A stretch of DNA of 64,000 bases from Cordilura impudica. Its lineage: Eukaryota; Arthropoda; Insecta; Diptera; Scathophagidae. The stretch lies in assembly GCA_963682025.1 (NCBI GenBank), contig OY821520.1, positions 235,711,530-235,775,529 of the forward strand, read 5' to 3'. Below the pieces are notes generated by a model that had not been told where the DNA came from, did no database searches, and saw only the letters and a program-made list of their open reading frames with translations. Below, one piece after another: positions 56,150 through 64,000 of the stretch. A program made the position numbers and the translations under genes. Positions within the stretch are counted from its first letter, which is position 1, and every line of letters starts with the position of its first letter.

Positions 56150-56460
56150 CAATTCTTTTTAATTTAAGTGGGTTACCACCCAAGTTAGATGGACTAGTGG
56201 TAACATGGTAGGGAGGGCAAAAGGGGCATAACACTTCGTCCCCAATCCCCGAGTAAGTATGGTATCCCTCCTATAGCGACCGTTTTTTCAGTTTTTTTAA
56301 AATCGCACGTGAAATACTGTAGTGCGGTTTCCCTGGGTCTTAACAAGATCCCACCCCTCCGGCGAGCTAGGCCCCCTGTCAGCACGTGCGACCCGTTAAG
56401 GCTCAGGGAAACGGAAGCGGAATATTCCACCAGAACCGTACCATTACAAATTCTAGGACA
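56150..56460. repeat. GC-richer hairpin cassette, copy 1
   Basis: GTAACATGGTAGGGAGGGCA, then AATCGCACGTGAAAT, a hairpin GTTTCCCTG (56327-56335) with CAGGGAAAC (56404-56412), and CACGTGCGACC between. Copy 2 at 59215-59580 has the same order. Confidence 0.75.
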
Positions 56461-56834
56461 CTCTTTTTAAGAGTAAACATCTTTTGTTAGGATATAATAT
56501 ATAAAGTTTTCATCGAAAAAAATTTTAAAGTGGTATAATTTCTTATAATATAATTTAATACAAAACCCTTAACATAATCGACATCTTCAGGAAATAGACT
56601 TTTAGTTGGAATATATTTTATTAATAATATTCCAACATCGATATCTACACTTGTGACGGTGATCAGTTTTACTCTGCACTGTAGCAAAAGAATTTCTGTT
56701 ACAAGCAGAATAAGAAAGAAGAAAAAAAAAATAATAACCTTGATCTTGAAATTATTTTCAAGTTCAAGTATGTACATATAAACAACACCTTATATGGTAA
56801 TATGTTGATGGCATTTTTTTTGGCAAACTGATTT

Positions 56835-57590
56835 ATGGCGTTTTTTTCTCTTCATTGTGTTGTATTAAACTCGTACATATATGTAAAAAAACATAACTTA
56901 GACCAACACACACATATTTTTATTTTCATACCAATTATGTTTGTTTTTAAATTTTCTACGGTGCCCAACACAACCATGACTGTGTTCGTTTTAATATTTC
57001 GTTATTTACACGAACATTTTTGTATCACATACTTTTTGTTTCAATCACACATAAAGCACACATTTTTGAGTGTTGCTTTATTTGAAGTTCATGTTCTGGT
57101 ACGTGTAGTGAAAAAAAAACACAGAACATGTACAATAAACAGGTTCGAGTTCAGTTATATTTTAAGTCGTGTTTAAAATATATATTTATATTTATTTAAA
57201 ATTATATTTTAAGTCGTGTTTAAAATATAACTGAACTCGAACCTGTTTATTGTACATGTTGTGTTTTTTCTTACTACACGAGCCACAACACGACTTAAAA
57301 TATAACTGAACTCGAACCTGTTTATTGTACATGTTCTGTGTTTTTTTTTCACTACACGTACCAGAACATGAACTTCAAATAAAGCAACACTCAAAAATGT
57401 GTGCTTTATGTGTGATTGAAACAAAAAGTATGTGATACAAAAATGTTCGTGTAAATAACGAAATATTAAAACGAACACAGTCATGGTTGTGTTGGGCACC
57501 GTAGAAAATTTAGAAACGCACATAATTGATATGAAAATAAAGATATGTGTTGGCTGCTTTTGAACAGAACATTGTGTGTTTCATGTGTGT
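56835..57590. repeat. Palindrome of the 75-bp-repeat leader
   Basis: 56890-57176 and 57209-57590 are inverted copies (GTGCCCAACACAACCATGAC against GTCATGGTTGTGTTGGGCAC), centred near 57200. The two long open frames on opposite strands are mirror images. Related to 6841-7340. Confidence 0.85.
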
Positions 57591-59214
57591 ATTTTCTGAA
57601 CCTTGGTATTAAATCATGAACACATTCATATGCAATCATGCTGGTCAAACCACGTATTTTCTTGTATTGATCTCACTTGCTATCATAGTCATATATGAGT
57701 GGGAGTGTTATAAATACTAGAGAATATTATGAATGCATATGAATGTTCTCAATGAATTGGCGGTGATTTTTTTTTTTTTTTAATAAACAGGTTTTTATCT
57801 GGACATGAATGAATGAAGATGAGAAGGTTGAATGTAAGAAAGTTAAATTTAAATCGAGGAGTTGAAGTTTTGTTTTTGAAAAGAAAGGTTGAAGAAAAAC
57901 CTGAAAACTTAAAATTAAAAATGTAGTTTAATTTAACTTTAAAGAAAAAAGATTTAAATTTAAAATAAAGTAACGTGAAATTAAAATTAAATTAAAGTAA
58001 AATTAAGATAAGTAAAGTTTAAGTGGAAAATAAAAGTAAAGTTAAAAATAAAGTTTTACGAAAGTTTGAAATTACAAAATTAAGACAAACAACGCGTGCA
58101 AGAGCAATAAGAAAAATATAAAGAAAAATAATTGTAATCAAATTGAAAAATTACAAACAAAAAAATAAAATTTAATTTAAAAAAAAAAATACTTTTTGGT
58201 TAAGTTACAAAGAAATACGAATGGATGGAATACAGAAATCATTTTATTTGTTTATAATTATTTTTTTAAAATACTACACTTAATTTATAAGACTCATTTA
58301 ATAAAAAAAAATGATGTATGTATGTATTGTTAATAAAAAAAAAACCTCATATAACAAAAAAAAAAAAAAAGAAAAACAAATCTGTAGAAAATAAGCAATA
58401 CTACAAATTCCATCAAAATTAATTGTTTCTTCTCTAAGACTATATTAATTAACTTAAATAAATAAAACCACAAAATATTGGGTACCTGTTTGATAAAACA
58501 AAATTAAGGAATTAAATTAAAGTTTACCTCATGAACCAATCAAGCTTATTCAACTACACACAACCACGGCGTCTGGCGGCAGCAGCTTCATCGGTACCTC
58601 TTCAACACCAGCGATAAGGCGGTAATTTTATTTCTTTATACCCTTAATTGTCCTTATTCAAAATTGTTGTACAATATATATATTTTTCTAAATTTAATAT
58701 TTTTATTAAAATGTTGCCAAATTAATAAATTTCTCTAATTAAACTAAACATTTTACTACGTTAAGAAATTTTATAAATTTAAGCTAAATAGAAGTAAATT
58801 TTGCTAAAAATAAATTTTCCTACCTAAACAAATATTTCTAATTATAAAAAAAAAATTTTTAGATGTAACCTTTTTCTAAAAGTAAAAAAAAAAAAAATTT
58901 TTTTTTTCTAATAATTAAATATTGTTAAAATTAAAAATTTTCATAAATATAAATTGTGCTAAAATTAGATACTGCTAAATTCAAATTGATAAAGTTAAAA
59001 TTTTGTTAAAATTAAAATTTTCCTATATTAAAATTATCTTCCTAAATATGTATAAAATTTTGCTAGAATTTAAAGTTTTCCTAAACATTAAAATTTCTCT
59101 AAAAAATAAAATTTTGCGAAAATTTAAAAATATCCTAAAATTAAAAATTTTTCCTAAACATAAAGTATTTAAAGTTATCATAAAAATGTTGATAAATTTA
59201 ATTTAAAATTAAAA

Positions 59215-59580
59215 CCCTTAAAATGAAGGGCAAATAAAAATTTTATATATAACTCAATGTAGAAAACCAAACCAAACAAAATCTTATCATTTTGTGGGTT
59301 ACCTCCAAGTAAGATGGAGTCGAGGTAACATGGTAGGGAGGGCAAAAGGGGCAGAACACCTAGTCCCCAATCCCAAGGTAAGTATGGCCATCCGTCCCAT
59401 TTAGCGTAAGTGTTTTTTGACAGTTTTTTTTTAATCGCACGTGAAAATCTGTAGTGCGGTTTCCCTGGGCCTGAGCAAGACCCCACCCATCCGGCGAGCT
59501 AGGCCCCTACGCACGTGCGACCAGCAAAGGCTCAGGGAAACGGAAGCGGATCTTCCAACAACGCTGCACCATTACACACT
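59215..59580. repeat. GC-richer hairpin cassette, copy 2
   Basis: The hairpin GTTTCCCTG (59459-59467) and CAGGGAAAC (59533-59541) is conserved with copy 1, and the AATCGCACGTGAAA and CACGTGCGACC blocks are kept. Confidence 0.75.
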
Positions 59581-60417
59581 AAACGATTCACAAAGTTCGT
59601 AAAACAAAACCGATTTGGGATTTTTTGTTTGTTAATTTAGTCTGACTCAAAATAGTTTTCAATTGATAAACAAAAAATGTGTTTTTTAACTTTATTATTT
59701 TCGCAAATAAACGACCTTGACTGAAAATTAAACAAATCGACAACAAATAGTTTGAAATAAACAAATTACCCGAAACAAATGCTAATAAGAGGCCTTGCGA
59801 AAAAAAATTAACATATACCTATAATTTTCTTTAAATTCTGTCTGCTGGAAAACAACAACAAGCATACGAGTTTATCTATCAATGTATTTAAAAAAAAATA
59901 TTTTTAAATAGCTAAAGCATGTCAAGAAGAAAGTTCAATGCATCTTAGAAATATCACAAAAATGTTTAAAATGAATAATATAAAATGACGTATTTGGCAA
60001 AATTAATGAAAATAAAAAAGAAGTTGAAAACAAATACTGATTTTTACTGGAAATTAAATCTAGACGACATCATCATGTCGCTTAATAATTTTTTTAGGAT
60101 AACATAAAGGAAATTTACGTTAATTGGGATGATTAGAATGAACGAATATATAAACCAAACATATGTTTGGTGCGAAGTGCGATTAAGTAAAATATATGCA
60201 AAATTATTCTTTTTTTACATAAATTAATTATACGCATTTTGTTTAAATAACACAGAGTTACAAAATAGAAAAATATTAATATACTTTTAAAATTTAATAT
60301 ACTTTTAAGTTGTAGGCCTCTAGAACATTCAAACCCCACCCTCACCAAAAAAAAAATTTTTTTTCTTTGCACTCTACAGGAAATTAGGAAAAACAGGACA
60401 TAGGTAGTGGAAAAAGT
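59581..60417. other. AT-rich DNA
   Basis: No gene or structured element recognised. Confidence 0.35.
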
Positions 60418-61012
60418 GTCATCTATACGATACCCAATACCATGTGTTTAGAGAAAGAATCTTAATTCCAACTAATTGGATATAGAAAATAAGCAAAAAT
60501 CAAATTTTTTTTTGCCTGCAGATATGAAAAATTTCATATCGGATGGGGACTAGGTCGAAAAATTTAGCGTCCTGATCATATTTGATAAAAACACTTATTT
60601 TTTAAAGAAAATTTGATAGAGTTTTGTTTTTGATAGATTTAAGTGAAAATCGGGAAACAGCTTTATATGCGGACTAAGAATGGTGCTAAAGTTTGTTTTT
60701 GGTTTACTGATTTATAGGCGTAATAAACACACAGAAACCAAATTTGACCGAGATCTTAGGGCAAGTTAAGTCGATTTCATAGGGGTTATTTGTATGGAGA
60801 CTAGGTCTGAACATTAATCGATTTTCGTCAATTTCAATAGCGGTCGTTCTACGGCCACCAGAAGCTTACGTATCAAATTTCATATATTATATATTTGCGA
60901 CCAGAAGTTTGATTCCAATGTTTACATGCACACACAGACGGACAGACGGACATCGCTAAATCGAGTTAAAAAATGATTCAGAGTCGATCGGTAAAAGAAA
61001 AGGTGAGTCTTT
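60418..61012 (+). repeat. mini-me/DINE-1-like repeat, diverged
   Basis: ACGATACCCAATACCATGTG, GCAGATATGAAAAATTTCAT and CACAGACGGACAGACGGACA are preserved with deletions between. Confidence 0.8.
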
Positions 61013-61015
61013 AAT

Positions 61016-61545
61016 CTGAAACTTGGTATATACACTTGCTGTGAAAAAAGATTAACTTTGACTTAGTCACGCATGGTCACGCACAGTCACGGAGTGATCT
61101 AAATGTCATTTCCCCTGATCCGATCGATCTGAAACTTGGTCCATACACTTGCTGTGAAAAAAAGGTTAACTTTAACTTAGTCACGCATGGTCACGCACAG
61201 TCACGGAGTGATCTAAATGTCATTTACCCTCATCCGATCGATCTGAAACTTGGTCGATATACTTGCTGTAAAAAAGATCAACTTCGACATAGTCACGCAG
61301 TCACGGAGTGATTTAAAACCCATTTCCCCTTATCCGATCGATCTGAAACTTGGTCGATAGATTTGCTGTGAAAAAAAGATTCACTTTGACATAGTCACGC
61401 ACAGTCACGCATAGTCACGGAGAGATTAAAACCCCACTTCGCCTCATCCGATGGATCTGAAAATTTGTCCATAAACTTGTTGTGGCCAAAGATTAATTTT
61501 AAGATAGTCACACACAGTCACGGAGATATTTAAAACTCATATGCA
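61016..61545 (+). repeat. ~113-bp tandem repeat, five units
   Basis: Units begin with CTGAAACTTGG or variants at 61016, 61129, 61243, 61343 and 61457 (periods 113, 114, 100 and 114). Each contains ACTTGCTGTGAAAAAA, AGTCACGCA sub-repeats and TCACGGAGTGAT. It directly abuts the mini-me-like repeat. Confidence 0.88.
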
Positions 61546-62920
61546 TAAGGAAAGAAAGAGTTTTAATAAAAACTTTCTTTTTATGGGTTAGATTATTTTT
61601 TTTTTTTTATTTAAATTTTGTTTTATTAAAATACTACTTACATTTTTATGTAATCTCCCGTCTGTTTTGCAATTGAAATTTTTTAAGGAAAGAGCGAAGG
61701 ATTTTTATCCATAATAGGAGAAGACAAAATTTCATGCGGAATTTTTGTTAAGAATTGGGCTGCATATATTTTTTGGGATCCGGATTTGTTTTTCTAATTA
61801 TTACAAACAGAATGACAAACATATTATACCCTCTGCACACTGGTGCGGAAGATATAATGAATATGAGCCATTCTGTGTTTTTAGTTTTGACAATTTTTAA
61901 ATACAAAAAGTTTTACTTTGCCGTATGATTTGATTTATACATAAATATGTGGATCTTCAAAGAGTTAAATAAAATAATTAAAGATACGAGTATCTTATGT
62001 CATCATTATTAACTGTTACGTTAAAATTGGAAGTTGCATACTTCGAAAGAAAAAAATAAACTAGAGAAACCTTAATCAAAAAAAAAAAAAAAACAATTTA
62101 TAACTGAAACTGAAATAATTATAATGATTACGTGATATAAGAAACGTTTCCGTTCTTTTGTTAGTTTTATTATAATGATCAATTAATTAATTTAATATCT
62201 TTAAAATTTTTTTGTGTATCTAGCAAAAATTATTGTATTTAAACTATCCAAAAGTATACATTTTCTGGAATAACGCAAATTATAACTCAGGTAATTAAAC
62301 ACCAGCACCTAAAGGTGTTTAAACTTTACCATATAATACATATGTTAAAATAATAATAAATTTGTTTTTTTTGAAAACTAAAGTGCAATTTAGCATATTT
62401 CCGGAAATGCCTATTAAAAAAATATATTAAGGCACAATTTTTGTTGTACAACTCCCCCTTCACTTATGTGCAGTTTCGAGAGTTTGGGTGGTTTTAATAT
62501 GTTAAAAAAATATATGTGTATTTACAAATAAAGGGACATTAACCTCAATCAAAAACATAAAAAATGCATACTATATTTTCAACAAAAAAAGTGTAATAAC
62601 TCAAACTCTCTCACGCTTTAATATTACTACTAATATAACTAATTGTCAATTTTGCTTAAATTATGTTTACAATTTTTGCTAACAAGTCCCTAAACCTGTT
62701 AGTTTTGAAAATATAAGAAAAAAATATATTAAAATTCAGCATAATTTCATTCATGTTCAGAGCGTGTTAATTTTGTTAAAATTTTGGCCAGGCAAAATAA
62801 TAAAATGTATTAATTGGCAGTTGCGAAATTGAGGGTTTTGATAGACAAGAAAATTCTATTTGAGAACAAAACAATATTTCCATTCACATAAAACTTATGA
62901 CGAACTTTGTTTGTTATTAG
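61546..62920. other. AT-rich DNA with a second-family repeat end
   Basis: TTTTTGGGATCCGGATTTGT and ATTATACCCTCTGCACACTG near 61775-61850 resemble pieces at 49850 and 51040. Otherwise no features. Confidence 0.4.
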
Positions 62921-63008
62921 TAGGGATCGGAATTATATGCACAGACAATATGCAAAAAATATGCAAAATATATGCAAAATATGTGCAAAACATATGCAAA
63001 CATCCCTA

Positions 63009-63248
63009 TTATTATTATTTGTTTTTTTTTTAGAGCTAGAAGGCTGAAAATATTTCCATGTAGGTATAGTATTGACGATGGTAGGTATAGTATTGACGAT
63101 TTGTTACAAGTGGTTAGTTTAAAAAATACTTCTAGGTATTTGACGAAACACAAACATCTTTAGACTCCAAAGCTACCAGGTGTTCATGAGTTTATAAAAA
63201 AATAATACTCTTTTGGATCCCGAGCAACGCAGGGTACGAATAAGCTAG
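63009..63248 (+). repeat. Possible Helitron 3' end inserted near the hAT end
   Basis: The piece ends CCCGAGCAACGCAGGGTACG then AATAAGCTAG/TA, a small hairpin followed by CTAG, as at Helitron 3' ends. A 21-bp direct repeat TAGGTATAGTATTGACGATK occurs at 63062 and 63083. Confidence 0.4.
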
Positions 63249-63342
63249 TATGCACTATACATGCAAAAAATTCTAATAATATGCACCTTATTAATACAAC
63301 AGAATATTATTTGGTGTAATAAAAAAAAAGTTCTTTTTTTAT

Positions 63343-63842
63343 TTATATATTGCAATAAGTGACCATAATAGCCTCTAAACTCTTCAAAGATAATCTGCAC
63401 TTTTTGTCGCTCAATATATTCTTGTAAGCAGAAAATGACCTTTCCACGTCGCAAGAACTAATTGGCGCAAAAGTGTATTTTGATATATACTCAGCTTTTA
63501 CTTCATTTTCTGAAATATTGTGAGCATGTGGATTTTGGAAAACGTCCGAAATCTTTTTTAGCACGCCGAATGATGGGTTTTTTCTAAAACCATACTGAAC
63601 TTTTCTCGAGCCACAACTCCATATTCACCCGGAACGTTTTCAAAATCTTTTTTTAAATCCATGATTATTTTTACGGATTCAGTTAGCCGGGTTCCTTGCT
63701 CCTCAAGCCTTTTGATCGTAGTCGGTAAAGTATGGAAGTGTTTTTGAATAAATATCAAACTATTTATGACCGAAGGTTTGTCAACCATAGTCTTGGCAGT
63801 TCTAATTGCTTCGGCTTCCGAATCGTCAAGAAGATTAAGCAC
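63343..63842 (-). pseudogene. hAT transposase, C-terminal exon (frameshifted)
   Basis: Minus strand: VLNLLDDSEAEAIRTAKTMV, then KIIMDLKKDFENVPGEYG, and after a one-base shift in an A-run near 63578-63583, GVLKKISDVFQNPHAH and SSCDVERSFSAYKNILSDKK, LSLKSLEAIMVTYCN. The last is the hAT dimerisation domain. It starts right after an acceptor (TACATTACAG/GTG). The frameshift may be decay or a homopolymer sequencing error. Confidence 0.85.
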
Positions 63843-63937
63843 CTGTAATGTAGTTAAAAAAAGTCTATATAGGGATAGATCTAAGCAAACTGGGCGTAGT
63901 CCAACACATTTTTGGTTAAATTATAATACATCTTACC

Positions 63938-64000
63938 CTTTTAATATTGTTGACGTTTTCTGCATAAAAAAGGGCCGCCTCAATCCAAGTACCCCATCTC
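63938..64000 (-). CDS. hAT transposase, partial upstream exon
   Basis: Reads RWGTWIEAALFYAENVNNIK, the TRWGTW motif of hAT transposases, and ends at a donor AAAAGG/GTAAGA (63937). It joins in phase 0 to the exon at 63842 across a 95-bp intron and runs off the window edge. Confidence 0.8.

Larger units (their letters stand above)
51941..56460 (+). repeat. ~2.5-kb dispersed repeat, unit 1 (contains hAT)
   Basis: Landmarks in order: AACAACACCTTATATGGTAA (51947), CAGGTTTTTATCTTGTGATG (52178), AAGGTTGAGGAAAAACC blocks, AT-rich TAAAATTAAA repeats, and a GC-richer terminal cassette (56150-56460). The same order occurs in unit 2. Net of the hAT it is about 2.46 kb. Confidence 0.7.
56777..59580 (+). 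repeat. ~2.8-kb dispersed repeat, unit 2
   Basis: AACAACACCTTATATGGTAA at 56781, CAGGTTTTTATCTGGACATG at 57789, AG-rich and AT-rich blocks, then the cassette at 59215. It directly follows unit 1, as a tandem duplication would. Confidence 0.7.
62921..64000 (-). mobile_element. hAT-type transposon, 3' end, continuing beyond the window
   Basis: A terminal-like TAGGGATCGGAATTATATGC at 62921 is followed by five ATATGCAAA-type motifs (62949-63000), probable subterminal repeats, and by a minus-strand hAT transposase gene to the window edge. The other end is outside the window. Confidence 0.65.

Overview
The window is eukaryotic, very AT-rich (about three quarters A+T by eye), and looks like intronic and intergenic DNA of a brachyceran fly, probably a calyptrate. 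Evidence: spliced exons of a phosphorylase kinase gamma gene with insect-type sequence, fly-type mariner, piggyBac, hAT, I-like and Jockey-like elements, and many copies of a dipteran mini-me/DINE-1-like repeat carrying GACGGACGGACA-type proto-microsatellites. Species was not determined.

Layout. 1-10 kb: an intact DD41D mariner (81-1386) in degenerate simple repeats, a 17-bp minisatellite field (4.5-6.0 kb), 75-bp tandem repeats (6.8-7.8 kb) and a Q/N-rich minus-strand exon (8280-8811). 10.5-18.6 kb: an I-like LINE (A) on the minus strand, split by a second LINE (B), itself split by a 5'-truncated Jockey-like LINE (C); a 388-bp MITE sits in the endonuclease region of A. 21.1-26.5 kb: five minus-strand exons of phosphorylase kinase gamma with matching splice sites and phases; one intron holds a mariner relic, a second intact DD41D mariner (22729-24034) and two mini-me-like repeats in opposite orientation. 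26.9-32.7 kb: old mariner and Tc1-like relics, each broken by a younger insertion (a FLYWCH-containing Mutator-like element, a mini-me-like repeat, a LINE fragment). 37.5-43.9 kb: a decayed piggyBac element with TTAA target sites, split by a complete 3.7-kb transposon with ~575-bp inverted repeats, a 4-bp target duplication and a 673-codon ORF (possibly Sola-like). 45.6-49.8 kb: Tc1/mariner relics, a 1969-bp foldback and two mini-me-like repeats. 51.1-59.6 kb: an internally deleted mariner relic and two tandem copies of a ~2.5-2.8-kb repeat ending in a GC-richer hairpin cassette; the first copy holds a 2050-bp hAT with perfect 8-bp target duplications. 60.4-64 kb: another mini-me-like copy, five ~113-bp tandem repeats, and the 3' end of a second hAT-type gene.

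The only gene I can assign to the host is phosphorylase kinase gamma, whose exons are spread over about 5 kb and possibly about 18 kb if the Q/N-rich exon belongs to it. Nearly everything else is mobile DNA. In several cases removing the insertion together with one target-site copy restores the reading frame or sequence of the interrupted element, which gives exact boundaries and a relative order of insertion.
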